NCBI GenBank assembly: GCA_003427395.1
Contig: BFEA01000005.1
Location: forward strand, 6,977,985 to 7,011,530
Origin: Chara braunii
Lineage: Eukaryota > Streptophyta > Charophyceae > Charales > Characeae
Direction: 5' to 3'
Length of the DNA stretch: 33,546 bases
The notes under the pieces are model-generated. The model was not told the origin of the DNA. It worked only from the letters and a program-made list of their open reading frames with translations, and did no database searches. This document shows positions 19,448 to 30,298 of this stretch, piece after piece. A program made the translations under genes and the position numbers. The stretch's first letter is position 1. Each line of letters opens with the position of its first letter.

Positions 19448-20525
19448 AAATAAGCATAATGAGACTGCAAGGCTGAACCTTCAGCGGACTCTGATTATCC
19501 CTGCATTATCAATTCAGTATTTCAATTTTCAACATGTCAGTTAATTTTCTGTTTCAGCAAGTAACAGAGTTAAAAAAAACGTAGTTTCTTTGATGCAGAA
19601 CTACAGTCGGTCTATGAGTGTCAAGTCCCTGAGAGTGGGGAGTAACTGTGAGATACAGTTGCAATGAGCATTGACACAGTGGCAAGATTCGAGAGACTCA
19701 TGACTGTGGCACATCAAAAGATGTAATCGGTATTATTTCTATGATAAAAAAGAAGAGCATGATGGGCATAAAGAAGTTCAGTTCTATCTAATTGAGAGTT
19801 GTCAGCAGAAGAGCTTCGTGTCTCTTGACTAAGTTGTCCATCCGAGAGATTCAGATGAGGACATGCATAAAGAAGTTCAACTTTACTTGACTGAGAGTTG
19901 TCATTAAAGAGACTTCGTGTTTCTTGACTAAGTTGTCTGTCTTCACTCAGATCAGGGAAGGGACCTCTTTGAGATCAGCATTTCAGTAAATTCCCAGATG
20001 AGGAAAAAAACCTCTCTGGGGCCAGCACTAAGCATTTTTCTTGAGACTGAAGGGAGGTCTCTCGCAAGTGCTTGATGTTGGTTATCTTGTTGCTGTTCAG
20101 TGCCTTCTGAGACTGAAGTGACGTCTCTTGATAAATGTTTATCCTGTTCAATGGGGCTTGGGCAGTTTGCATATGGGATATTGTATGCTTGCTTGGCTGT
20201 CTGTGCTCTGGATTATCTTCTCTAACCTAAGATGTCGTTGATTGTCGAGGTTGGCCATAACCTTACCGCAGTAGGTTGCAATCTGGTGGGGTCAGCAGGT
20301 CCCCGACGCGAGTGTCGAATTTTGTAGTTTGGCTGAGGGTAAGGCTCCGGGGGCCTGACCCGTGAGCTGTGTGTCCGAAATTGGATTTAACGCGGGTTTT
20401 GCGTTAAAAAATTCAACGCGTGTTAAATTCGCGTTCAATCCCCGTTTGAACGCGCGTTGGACGTGGAAAAATGGGTTCCGCAATGATTTTTTCCCTAGGC
20501 TAAACATAATCGGAAAAACAAAATA

Positions 20526-20570
20526 AAATATGGGGTCGTAGATCTTTTTGAGGTCTACGACCCCATATTT
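20526..20570. repeat. Perfect inverted repeat, 17-bp arms
   Basis: AAATATGGGGTCGTAGA (20526-20542), an 11-base loop, then its exact complement (20554-20570). A diverged copy with GGGTTGTAGATCTTT...TACAAC lies at about 20727-20765, so the hairpin unit is duplicated. Confidence 0.8.
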
Positions 20571-20916
20571 TTATTGTTATGTTTTGAGCTTTTAATATAT
20601 TTTTAAAAAAATAAAAATATAAGCACAGTGAAAAAACAAAAGCAAAAAATGACATGAGTCTTTTTTTTTCCGGTTTTTACAGAGATTTTTTAAGGGTTAA
20701 AACAAAAACAGAAAAATAAAATAAAAAATATAGGGTTGTAGATCTTTCAAAGATGTACAACAAATTTTTTGTTTTTGTTTTTTTTTATAACCTCGTGTAT
20801 TTAAAAAAAAATCAAAACCATAAACAACATATTTTTTGGCCTGCATGGCTTAGGTAATCTTGCTGGGTAGACTCCCAGATTTGGCCTGCTTCGTTCACTG
20901 TTGTTGTAACCACCAC

Positions 20917-20940
20917 CATCAGATCATTTGTGATCTGATG
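20917..20940. repeat. Perfect inverted repeat, 10-bp arms
   Basis: CATCAGATCA, TTTG, TGATCTGATG. It sits just outside the large foldback at 20990-21250. Confidence 0.6.
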
Positions 20941-20989
20941 GATGGAAAGCACTCTGCCGTGATTTCCAGTGGGAGGTCTCTGTTTTTTT

Positions 20990-21250
20990 TGTTTTTTTTT
21001 TTGCCGTTCTCCTGTTTTCTTAGTCCAGGAACTCGTAATGAACCTGTCAGGCCGCTGCCACTTAGTGTCACACTGGATCGGCCACACTCCAATCCGTCTG
21101 CTAATGGGACCATGCCCCTGGGGTGTGGTCCCATTAGCAGTCCGATAGAAGCGTGGCCGGTCCAGTGTGACACTTAGTGGCAGCGACCAGACAGGTTTAT
21201 TACGAATTTCTGGGCTGAGAAAACAGGAAAAAGGCCAAAAAAAAAAAGAA
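20990..21250. repeat. Large foldback (inverted repeat), about 130-bp arms
   Basis: The left arm (about 20990-21118) and right arm (about 21119-21250) are complementary at roughly 85% with almost no loop. Shared words include CTGCCACT, AGTGTCACACTGGA, GGCCAC, CTGCTAATGGGACCA and TCCTGTTTTCT. A truncated relative (GTGGGACCATGCCCCTGG) lies at 21612-21631. This structure fits a foldback transposon or MITE. Confidence 0.8.
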
Positions 21251-21373
21251 AAAAACCGACAGCAGTGATTTTGACACCCTCCATATACTCCGTGATTGAA
21301 GGAGGGTTCCACCCAATGAGATAATTGGACAACAGCAAGTAAAATGCTGAAAATCTTTTATCCAGTGGGCTAA

Positions 21374-21403
21374 GGCCAACCCCAACCTCATTTGGGGTTG
21401 GCC
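21374..21403. repeat. Perfect inverted repeat, 12-bp arms
   Basis: GGCCAACCCCAA (21374-21385), a short loop, then the exact complement (21392-21403). Confidence 0.75.
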
Positions 21404-22089
21404 ACACCCCCAACCGATTGAAAAGATTATGGCGGGAAGCCGTCTTTGCACGGGCATGCCCAGTGTTAAGGAGAGGAGGAGGGGAATGAAGATTTTCTTA
21501 CTTTTTCTAGTAATACATGTAAAACACTGACCGTGGGATCACGAGTACTGCACTGCAAGATTTGGGTCACTCAACTGCCACACAAACTCTTTTCTATCAT
21601 ATCCGGTTGCTAGTGGGACCATGCCCCTGGTGCTTGTCTTTTTTTTTTTTTTCCGTTGCAACGGGAAAGGACTTTTTTTTTTTTTTTTAAACAACGGGCC
21701 CAGTGCCCAAGGCTAATATTATCAATGAAAGTGTTGAGGTCGGGGACCTCACAGTCTTCCCGGAGTGAACCCGAAAAATAGTTGAGAATCGGGCTCACAC
21801 TGCTGTCTGGTCGAAATTGCCCTCAATACTGGTAGGGTGATGGTCCTGAGTGCTGGTCACACTGAGGTAGGATAGTAGGGACAGGGGGTGTGCTGGGAGT
21901 ATTAACGTGGGGATGGGTAGGGTAGGTGGCCTATCCCTGTTGCTACCAGCAATCACCACGGGTCTGGTCTTTGGCCTCTACAACACCCTGGGCTTTCAAA
22001 AAAAAAAAAAAAAAAAAAGAATGGATTTTCTGCTAGAACGTGGAATAATACACTGCCATATGATTGTCTTTTGTGCATGTGGTGAGTAG

Positions 22090-22378
22090 AAGCCCTTAGG
22101 GCAACTGCACGTATTCCTAAAAAAAGAAAAACGAGAAAAAATAGAAGAAAAATGAAAAAAAAAAAAAAAAGGGAAAAAAAAAGAAAAAAGAAAAAAAAAA
22201 AAAAAGACGAAAAAAAAAAGAATTTTTGACCCATAACTAAGCTGCACATACNNNNNNNNNNNNNNNNNNNNNNNNNNNNNNNNNNNNNNNNNNNNNNNNN
22301 NNNNNNNNNNNNNNNNNNNNNNNNNAAGCCCTTAGGGCAACTGCACGTATTCCTAAAAAAAAAAAAACGAGAAAAAAG

Positions 22379-22410
<32 letters not shown>

Positions 22411-22488
22411 AAAATAAAAGAAAGAAGAGAGAAAAAAAAAAAAACGAGAAAACAAAGAATTTTTGACCCATAACTAAGCTGCACATAC
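22090..22488. repeat. Duplicated 160-bp A-rich block around an assembly gap
   Basis: 22090-22251 and 22326-22488 carry the same sequence: both start AAGCCCTTAGGGCAACTGCA, run through long A stretches and end TAACTAAGCTGCACATAC. They differ mainly in A-run length. The 74 N between them mark a scaffold join, so the duplicate is most likely two ends of one locus that failed to merge. Confidence 0.85.
22252..22325. other. Assembly gap, 74 N
   Basis: Unknown bases lying inside the 20.7-kb element. True distance across the join is uncertain. Confidence 0.99.
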
Positions 22489-24022
22489 TGCCACAGACCT
22501 GAATTCGAATCCGGACTATATATTATCGGGCCACATAGACAGTTTCCAAGTCGTTGCTCCACGAAGGGTCCTTGCTAATCCGTAGGGACCCTTCAAAAAT
22601 GAGACTGGACGACTAGATTGCATTATTTGTAAAAAAAAAAAAAAAAAAACGAAGGAAATGCACCCACATCCACACACATGTGCTCCTTGTCTTGGGGTAT
22701 GTGGTGACCCTTACTTTTTTTCCCTCTTGCTGTTTGAATTTCGGGAGGGAGGGGCATGTTTGGCCACCCCACCCTGTTAGCAGGGGTCAATTTTTATTTT
22801 TATTTTCTTGTTTTTAGTGTTTGGGCGCGTAGGGCCACGTGTCCGAGGCCCAACGCGCCGGTTCTGTTTTTCAAAATTCAACGGAACACCCCCGTTTTCA
22901 TGTTAAACGCGATTTAACGGGGGACCCCAGACCCGTTGAACGGGTTCAGCGACGTTGAATTTCGCCCGTTCTCCGTTCATAGGACACACAGTCCGTGAGG
23001 TCAAAAAGGGTCAGTTGGAACCCTACCGCAGTTAGAGGATGCAATCCAGTAAGGTTCGCCAGAGACTTGAATCGTAGTTAGACCGAGTCCTACGTTCAAA
23101 AATTTGGGCGGGGCAGCCAACGCCCTTGGTCTAAAACTGGTGGGTGAGTCGGTCCCCGACCGCCGTGGTCAGATCCGGGTTCGGGACAGTTTGACTGACG
23201 GGAGGTCTACTATCATAGGGTGACCATACCCGCTATAGTCTGGGTGTTCTAACAAAAGTGCCAAAGGGTTGCCATACTCGAGTAATGAGTATGGTATTCC
23301 TGACCTGGAGGCAGGTCAAAGGGGCTGTCAAGACAAATGGTCTGACTAGTCCTGGCCTGAGGCGGGCCGAATGAGGGATGTCAGACTGACGGGAGGTCTG
23401 CCACTCCTAGTCAGTGGTGGGCTAAAACTAAGGCGATTAACTAATCTTGGATGTGAAGAGCTGTTATATGATATTTATTATTTTATTAATTATTATTTTA
23501 TTTATGGGTTCTATTTTATTTTGTTGTTGCCTGATTGTTGGTTGTCAGGGGGTCTGCTTGCTGGGGATGCGATCTGTTGTCTGTGGGACTTGTTGTTTTG
23601 CAGATTTATGTAGGTGGACATGAAGTTCCCAGACCAGAAAAAAAGGAAAAAGGGTTTGGTATCCCTTTCCCTGTCTGAGAAGTTGAGGAGACGCCTCACT
23701 CAGGCCAGAAAAAAAAAAAAAAGGTTTGGTATGCCCTATCCTCAGCATGACAGACAGAGTGAGTGTCCTCGTTATATGAACAACATCCCTGGCACAAGTG
23801 TCAGAGCGAGACACAAGGTAACTCTCTTGCTGAAAAGGTTATGGCAAGTCAAGTTAACAACAAATGAGAAATCCTTCTTAAATTTGTTCGGTGGCCGATG
23901 AGCGGTCTGGTTCACGAGGAACCTGCACCCCCGACCTTAAAGTATTCAAACTCTTAAGCCAGGAACGCCATGAAGTAAAAATGTGAAGTGAGAAATGGAC
24001 AACAGAAATAAGAGACACTGAC
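22489..24022. other. No gene recognised; repeats
   Basis: 22830-23000 is rich in AACGCG/AACGGG words and GGACACACAG, as is 20370-20470 on the other strand. GACTGACGGGAGGTCT occurs at about 23200 and 23383. A-runs lie near 22631 and 23709. Short open frames have no domain. Confidence 0.4.
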
Positions 24023-24493
24023 TCAAAAACCAGAAAGAAAGTCACGCTTATACAAAAGATAGAAGGTGACCATGAATTCAATCTGAAGTAAGAGGAGAAG
24101 AAAGAAAATGCAGAAAAGAATGCAGCTACTGGGATGAGAAGGAGAAGAGACTGCACAGGGGCTAGAGGGTGAGGTGACCGGCACTAAAGCCCTACTCACT
24201 GCACGAGTAGTAGGAGCTCTAGGTGAGTATGGAGGGGAAGAAGTGTTTGGCGCGCCGTAGCGTGCCTCAAACTTTTTCTGGAAATACTCCATCTTATTCG
24301 GAGATGGAGTTCTCTCAAACCAGTTAGAAGGGGGATGGCGTAGGTAAGGTCTAGAGTATGGACCATAACCCCGTCCCTCATCTTCCTCCTCCTCCGAGCT
24401 GTACTCACGCCTTGTGTGAGGCGGCGGCTCTTCACGAGCTTTGTCTGCCCTTCCTCCTCCTCCCCTATCCTATCCGCGACGTGCTTCAGGCAT
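24023..24493 (-). CDS. Minus-strand spliced-looking gene, function unknown
   Basis: The frame opens with ATG at 24493 (MPEARRG), meets TAG at codon 8 (24470-24472), then stays open for 148 codons. The first part is Gly/Arg/Pro-rich with an acidic run (EYSSEEEEDEGRGYG) and PNKMEYFQKKFEARYG. At 24199 lies a consensus donor (GCA/GTGAGT) and at 24083 an acceptor after a long pyrimidine tract (CTTACTTCAG/A), implying a 117-bp, frame-keeping intron. Read through, it would instead give a hydrophobic Leu-rich stretch. A TATA box sits 270 bp upstream. It opposes all other genes of the element. No family recognised. Confidence 0.4.
24083..24199 (-). other. Predicted spliceosomal intron, 117 bp
   Basis: Donor GTGAGT at 24199-24194, and acceptor TTACTTCAG ending at 24083, preceded by a pyrimidine tract. 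The length is a multiple of three. Confidence 0.5.
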
Positions 24494-24570
24494 GGTGCAG
24501 AAATGAAAAAGTGTGCAGCGATGAAAACTGAGGTAGCAACCAGTATGAGAATGTAAAGAGAGTATACTAC

Positions 24571-24595
24571 GAAAAAAAAAAAAAAAAAAAAAAAA
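24571..24595. repeat. Poly-A run of about 24
   Basis: It lies in what would be the 5' leader of the minus-strand gene (poly-T in its transcript). Confidence 0.9.
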
Positions 24596-24762
24596 CAGTC
24601 GAGCAAGATGCGTAATGGTGATGCGTGATCGACAAAAGAAAAGGAATGAAAGGAAGAGAAAAGGACGCTGTGATGAAAAAGTTGGCAGACAGTGCAAAGT
24701 TACCACGAAAGTCCACTATGATGCATGATGAATGAACGAGAGATGTCCTAAGTCTAACACTA

Positions 24763-24769
24763 CTTTATA
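24763..24769 (-). promoter_or_regulatory. Candidate TATA box for the minus-strand gene
   Basis: Minus-strand TATAAAG in the context GAGTATAAAGTAG, giving an expected start near 24735 and a 5' leader of about 240 bases with a short upstream ORF. Confidence 0.5.
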
Positions 24770-25914
24770 CTCATCAAGTTACGGCGTTTCGACCCAGTGG
24801 GGACATTGGGTGGGGGTTTGGTATCATGTCCGAGGGCGCGGTGTCCCGACCCTCTTGTGTGTCAAATTCCTGCTTGGTAGCTCCTCGCTTTGACGCCCGC
24901 AGCTCGTTGGGTAGTTCCTGAACCTCCAAGGCCCACTTAGTATACCGGACTATGCCCTGCTATGGACCTGTCCAGTTGGTGCCTGCCCTAGCAAAAAGAT
25001 GCGCCATTGGACTTTCCATTGGTCCACGCAGGCTCGGCGCCCTGCTGTACCGGCCTGTGGCCGTGGTAGCCGTCGAGCTCGTCCAGGGACGCGAACGTAG
25101 AGGGATCGGCGCGGTTTTTTCTACTCCGCGCCGAATTCCCTTCGTCAAGTTATGGGTTAAGTGCATAGGACAAGTTGTTGTCAAAAGAGAGAGGGCTAGG
25201 TGAGAGGGGTGAAGAAAGAAAAGGAAAAATAAAAATTAAGAAATAGATAAATCTTATGTCTGACCTATGTGGCGATCTGAGTACTTGTTTAAATTCAGAG
25301 AAATTCAGTAGGTCAATAGCTGATCGTATTTTATTATTATCGCTATTTCTAATTTTTCTTATTAATGAATTTACCAGACGCGACTTTTCCCTCGGCCTGT
25401 CATTTCGTGGGCCAAACGGTTCATTTCCAAACTAGTACGGTTGTCGTCTGAAGGCCTAGATGGACCTGGCCTTTTGGCTATCCCCCTGGACAATATAGCC
25501 TGTGAAGCGCCGTGCGGTTGGGATCCTAAAAGAGGGGCGACCCCCGACCGCTTTGGTAGGAGGCTTATCACCCCCCATGGAAGGTCTTAAGCCCCTCCTT
25601 ACCATCGGACACGGGCACCCAATAACGGTAGACGAGTTGCTGGTCTTGAAGAGAAAAGGGCGACTGTCGGTATCCCGTTATGGGACCACTGCTTCGACTA
25701 GCAGCCACGTCGCAAGGGCCTGAGATTGACAACAATTCGAAACTTAGCTTGTGCTAGGACCGTTGGACTCCGGCCTCGCGCGTCTTTTAAATTAATTTTG
25801 AATTCGTTCTGCCTAATTAATTTTAAATTTTAAAATTTCATATAAGAGACTTGAAAAGGAAGACTAATTTAAATTCTTCGTTTAAAACGGGGGGGTCGCC
25901 GTTATTGGTAATTC
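24770..25914. other. Intergenic region between divergent promoters
   Basis: This 1.1-kb region separates the minus-strand TATA box (24763) from a plus-strand one (25915). Its right part (25230-25380 and 25780-25890) is A/T-rich with AATTAATTTT words. The middle is GC-richer with frames that match nothing. Confidence 0.4.
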
Positions 25915-25921
25915 TATAAAA
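25915..25921 (+). promoter_or_regulatory. Candidate TATA box for the 26.2-kb gene
   Basis: TATAAAA followed by GGAAGAGAGG, 261 bp before the start codon of the next ORF, at the end of an A/T-rich stretch. Confidence 0.5.
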
Positions 25922-26106
25922 GGAAGAGAGGTAGAGTCATAGGGGATCGTTTTCTGCAAGTGCAAGGCGCGCCCGTATTTCTCTGAAGGAGAAGCTGCTC
26001 GCGGCCGATAGTCCTTGTAATCTCTAATCTGCAGTGACAGTTCTAAGTGGTGAGCTATTCCAGGCTAACTGCCTAGCGCGATACAGTGCCTATCAGTAAA
26101 GTGGTT

Positions 26107-26148
26107 ATGGCACGTAATGACGGTCTGCACAGCTATAGACCGGATTGA
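26107..26148 (+). CDS. Short upstream ORF
   Basis: ATG to TGA, 13 codons, in the leader between the TATA box and the ATG at 26176. It could damp translation of the main ORF, or be chance. Confidence 0.25.
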   Translation: MARNDGLHSYRPD

Positions 26149-26175
26149 TGGAAGTACACTACGCGCTGGTCCCCT

Positions 26176-26583
26176 ATGTCTGGCGAAGGTCCCAGGATCA
26201 CCACGACCCTTAGTTACAGCGGAGGAGATGAGGTGAGGCTAAAAATTACCGTAGAGGGAGCGAGAGAGGAGGAAATGAAGGGAGACCAGAGACTACAGCT
26301 GGCCGTCATGGAGTCCAAGAACCGGGCGAAGAGAAGGATGAGGAGGGATGGGGTCACGACTGAGGTTCGCGTGACCATTACTTACCATGAGGTTGAAACT
26401 TCAACGGACACAGCCGAGCGAGCGCAGCAACATCTGGACCGCGATTCCGAGGCTGAGAGTGACGCCAGCGACTTGGAAGCCGAAACCCAGTCGTGCTATG
26501 GACTGGACCAGATCCGCCGTAACCATCCGCTAGCAGGGACAATGGAGGACGGTCCGGAGGCCAGCTCGGTGGCCCGGAATTGA
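26176..26583 (+). CDS. ORF G, unknown protein, maybe accessory family 2
   Basis: An intact 135-residue frame starting MSGEGPRITTTLSYSG. Predicted layout: strands (EVRLKITVEG), an Arg/Lys-rich helix (ESKNRAKRRMRRDG), a strand (EVRVTITYHEVE), then an acidic Ser/Asp tail (DRDSEAESDASDLEAE). The order strand, helix, strand resembles ORFs D, E and the 30.6-kb ORF, but similarity is at pattern level only. A TATA box and a plausible leader precede it. No known domain; a nucleic-acid-binding role would be a guess from charge alone. Confidence 0.45.
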   Translation: MSGEGPRITTTLSYSGGDEVRLKITVEGAREEEMKGDQRLQLAVMESKNRAKRRMRRDGVTTEVRVTITYHEVETSTDTAERAQQHLDRDSEAESDASDLEAETQSCYGLDQIRRNHPLAGTMEDGPEASSVARN

Positions 26584-26978
26584 TGAGAGACGACACGCGT
26601 CAACACAAAGAGAGCGAGAGGCAGTTACAAACACTTTCGAGCAAGGTCAGTGCCCGTGCATAAGAGGGTGAGCTGCTGGAGTTTACGCCAATTTTTTCAA
26701 TTTTGGTGGACTAACAAGATCATCATCTGCGTGTCTTGGGTGACGACTCTCGAGAGGATTTCCTACTCGCCATCTTTGGGTATGGGCAGGCGCAAGGAGC
26801 GTCTACCTCCAGCTCTCTGAGAGGGCACAAGGCCCCGAGACGGACACGAGGAAGAAGGTCGGATTACTGTGGTATGTGGGAGAAAGGGGAGTTTCGGTTG
26901 ACGTCAGAGTCAACTCGTCTCAGATCCTCACTATAGTTGGAGCAGGCTCTTGTTAGTGCGAGATAGTTCTAGTTACAG

Positions 26979-27230
26979 TCCCCCTCGTTCCTCAAGGCGG
27001 GAGCTCGCGTGGATACTACGCTGATTGCGTTTGATCAGGACGAATGCCTGCCAGTAGAATCGTTGGACGCTAGTGGTCGCTTCAAGCAAGAAAAAGGAGG
27101 AGAGAGGGTCCGTGCGCGCGCTTTGGTCGATTAGTATGTGATCAGCGAGGCGCTTCGTATGCTCTCTCACGAACAAAAGAACTTCATGTATCGAAAGAAG
27201 TGGGGAACAAGAGAGATAAGCGAGCTCTGA
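26979..27230 (+). pseudogene. Coding-like exon with one internal TAG
   Basis: The frame begins after an acceptor-like TAGTTACAG at 26970-26978 and runs to TGA 27228-27230, with one TAG at 27132-27134. It reads LIAFDQDECLPVESLD, KQEKGGERVRAR and ISEALRMLSHEQKNFMYRKK. The composition resembles the other accessory ORFs. It may be a downstream exon of the 26.2-kb gene. A longer minus-strand frame covers the same bases but looks like its shadow. Confidence 0.3.
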
Positions 27231-30200
27231 GTGGCACCTATATGACCAGAGTGGCATCGCTTCGATCACGTCATATTCGGAAAGAGACCGGAGAGTGTGC
27301 GAGCACAAGGGCATGGGAGAAAGAGAGTGGCACTTGCTTAGTGACGATGACAGCTAAATGAAGACCTCGGATGCTCAATCATCAACCCTGTCTTCTAGGA
27401 AGCTCTTGTATGCCCGACTTCTTGGCAGGACTGGCCAATGAGCGTTTACTGTTAATAACGAAAGCCTCTTGCGAGTCACCGACTCTCGTCAACATACCTA
27501 CATTCTGATCCGTCTTTTAACCTTGAAGGACTGAAGCGGCCCGACAACAACTTGGCGAGAGAAATGAGCAGGTTATTTTGAGATTGAATGTTGCTCGATG
27601 ACTTTGTAGCAAGATGTGCATGCGTCTTATAATTGGTGTGGTTCTCGTTCGAGTATGACTCAGAGGAGAATAAAACACTGTATGGAGGTAGATATTACGA
27701 GCCAGTTTTATTCAGACACTTTCAAAGGATGGTTCTGCATCCCCCTTTTTCCTGACGTCACCCCCACTTCCTTCTCAACTTTAGTTCATCCTAAAAATTG
27801 TCCTCTCGTTCTCGTTCCTGTCGTGCGGATGATTAGTCATTGTTATATGTGAATATAAACCTCGGGAAGAAATACCCCCGCAGTTCTGGAGTTGTGTACG
27901 TGCCTTGAGTACGTGCCTGGTGAGCCTAATTTGCGGTAGTATGTGAGATTGAGATACAAGAAGGAAGCGAATACGCTGGGAGATTGTATTCCTGTGTGAT
28001 GTGAATGCCGAGGGAGGGCTTAGTGCGGGGGTACTTGACCTGGTCTTGTCAGAAAGAGATTCGCCTTGCTGCTAATTCTAAGACGGTGCCACTCGTGACT
28101 GATCATGAGAACGATATCTTATTCTGAGAGATTGCCTTTTGTTACGGACGATTAGTTTTCGTGTCGCCCGTGACTTTAAAAACCATGATAGGTGACCTAT
28201 GGCTTACTTGAAATACTGGGGGGAGGGAAACATAAGTTGTAGAGGAGGAATGAAAAAGGAGGGACTTACTATCAGGACTATTACTAACTCTAGTAAAGCG
28301 GCGCCGTAGCAATTGGTATGCTATCCATTGGACTTTTGGGTTGACGTGAACAAACTTTTCCCCTTCTTTCTTTTCTCTCAACTCCAAGTTGCTCTTGCTC
28401 CCTGTTCAAAAAGAAAATGTTGGTCTTGTTGATCATTTAATAACTTTGATTATTGGATCAATGGGTTAGTTCGACTTTGTCGTCGGGAGCGGGGAGAGAG
28501 TAATGAGGCTTGAGGAAGATCGAGTGAGCTTCTCATGAGGAATGAGTCAGCCTGAACGCGATTTCCAGAGTATCTCGTTCATTTCACCTTTTGCTATAGC
28601 AGATAGGCAAAAAGCGACTCTTGCTGAGAAAGGTAACTTATATACTAGTAAAATTCCTCCTGGATAGAGACTGAAGAATGAGCGGACTCCCAGCTGCTAG
28701 TGTTGAGCAGTGTGTTTCCACCCCCAGGACAAAGCTCTCCTTTCTTCTTATGTTATTATCAAGCCCCCGAAAAGCCCCTCTTGCATGAATGACCACTCTG
28801 ACTTGGTTATCTTCTGAGTTGCCTTCGGCAAAATGTGCTTTCTTATTATTGGACTAAGACACAACACTGACAACACCAGAACTTCCTAAGCAAGATTCTC
28901 AGGTGCCTAGCCTAAGTGGTTTAAGTCAACGGCACCTGTCGATGTCCAACTGGAAGTCCGAGTCCGAGTCCTGCTTTGTGCTACACATCTAACTGAGCTG
29001 AGGGTTTAACCAGGCTTTCAAGTTTAGTGGTATAGAACCCAGATTAAATGGTGGCTGCAGATTGTTCCCTCAGAGAAGATTAGCAGTCTGTGCTTGGGAA
29101 CTTTTGTTTCTGTGATTTGTGCGGAACGCTGACTCGGTTGGGCCTTACTCTGAGAGTTGTTTAGTGTATAGATCACTACCAACGGAGGCGTTGTACCTTA
29201 ATCGGATTGTGATTAATTTACCCTGGGTGTAAGTGCAAGGGAGGCTGGTGGTGTGTCTATGTGCACTGTTTGTTACGTGAGTAGTCACGTACTTATAGTC
29301 TCGCATTTGAGTTTAGAGCAACCGCTCAGAAGCGTACATAGCTGATCAACGAGGTTCATGACAATTATTCAAGGAAAACGTCCTGTGCAGCACCCGCATA
29401 GCATATTTTTGGGAACGGCCCTAGGTGAAGGCTACTTTCTTCACCTTTTGTAAGCTCAAAGCTCCACTTACTTCAGTACTAGGCTAGGGTATCCGAGCAA
29501 CGCGTGAATAAACGCCTCTATCTATTACCTTTACCTTGGGTTAGGCAAGAGATCAAATTCACGATCACCTAGTACCTTGAGCTCATTGTGACTGTTAGCC
29601 GCACGTTGAATAAACGACATCAATGCTCGACTACTGCTGAGAACGTCATTTGGGTAGCGCTCGGTGTCACCGTAATTAGACGTGCTATTAGACGACGTTG
29701 CGCAGAAATGGCTAACTCCCATGATACGAGATCGAAGAGAAACGACCTATAGCATGAAGCTGGTAATGGAAACCGAGTGTAACTTTTATATGTGCTTCTT
29801 CGGCAACGTTCGTTGTTAAGTGCTTAGCGGCAGAATTGCATGAATCCACTTGACAGCTAAACGGTGGTCCCTGTTTCAGCCTCACAAATTCGTAAGGACC
29901 TCATACTCAGACGTACTCCGAGTTATTGCTTACAGCATTGCATCCGAGCTGAGTCAATGCCTGATTAGCTAGTGTTGTGTGTTTGGTCAGTCCCTCAAGG
30001 CCCTGCTCTCATCTAAATGAAAACTGATGATACGCAGTAGCCAAGTGCAGTGATGTTTTGTCAAGTACTGATACTAATTCAATCATGCCCCGAGCCGTGC
30101 TAGAATGTAATCGGCATTCAGTGATATCCAGTACATGAGTGGAGGGGTAACCCGATAGCACCCAATCCTAAGCCAGCATAAGAGTGGTGCATGACGACGA

Positions 30201-30298
30201 TCTTGTTTCGCGTACAAGCAAAAGTAATGCCCTGTCAAAACTCTCCATTTACTCAGCACAAAGTCTAAGGGCGAGTTGTTATCTGCGGTGCCTGCTAA
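27231..30298. other. Long stretch without a clear gene
   Basis: Three kilobases of mixed-composition DNA. A minus-strand frame at 28142-28387 (FVHVNPKVQWIAYQLLRRR) is flanked by an acceptor-like TTTCTTTTTGAACAG at about 28405-28419 and could be an exon, but has no ATG or known domain. GTACGTGCC is repeated at about 27896 and 27910. A plus-strand frame (27616-27852) is probably chance. I see no RNA gene. Confidence 0.35.

Larger units (their letters stand above)
19448..20990. repeat. Repeat-rich 3' region after pol
   Basis: A purine tract GAGAGTGGGGAG (19631-19642) then TGTGAGATACAG (19647) resembles a Gypsy polypurine tract and LTR start, but no upstream copy is visible. A 99-bp unit starting GCATAAAGAAGTTCA is tandemly duplicated (19766-19864, 19865-19947). 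TGAGACTGAAG...GTCTCT occurs twice (about 20041 and 20107). A GTCGTAGATCT hairpin unit occurs twice (about 20526 and 20730). The CCGCAGTAGG...GCAATC block at 20262-20292 has a relative at about 23022-23055. No gene seen. Confidence 0.55.

Noticed and set aside
21953-22486. Minus-strand Phe-rich open frame of 177 codons across the gap
   Set aside because: It is made of poly-A runs read as Phe and of N; a composition artefact.
24196-24706. Minus-strand frames rich in Phe and Leu overlapping the 24.0-24.5 kb gene
   Set aside because: They depend on the 24-A run and on a frame other than the one joined to the TATA box, ATG and intron.
26973-27314. Minus-strand 113-codon frame
   Set aside because: The plus-strand reading of the same bases looks more coding-like (charged helices, acceptor site), so I treat this as its shadow.
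28142-28387. Minus-strand 81-codon frame as a confident gene
   Set aside because: No ATG (it opens at TTG), no domain, and only splice-like borders; kept as a note in the gene-poor stretch.
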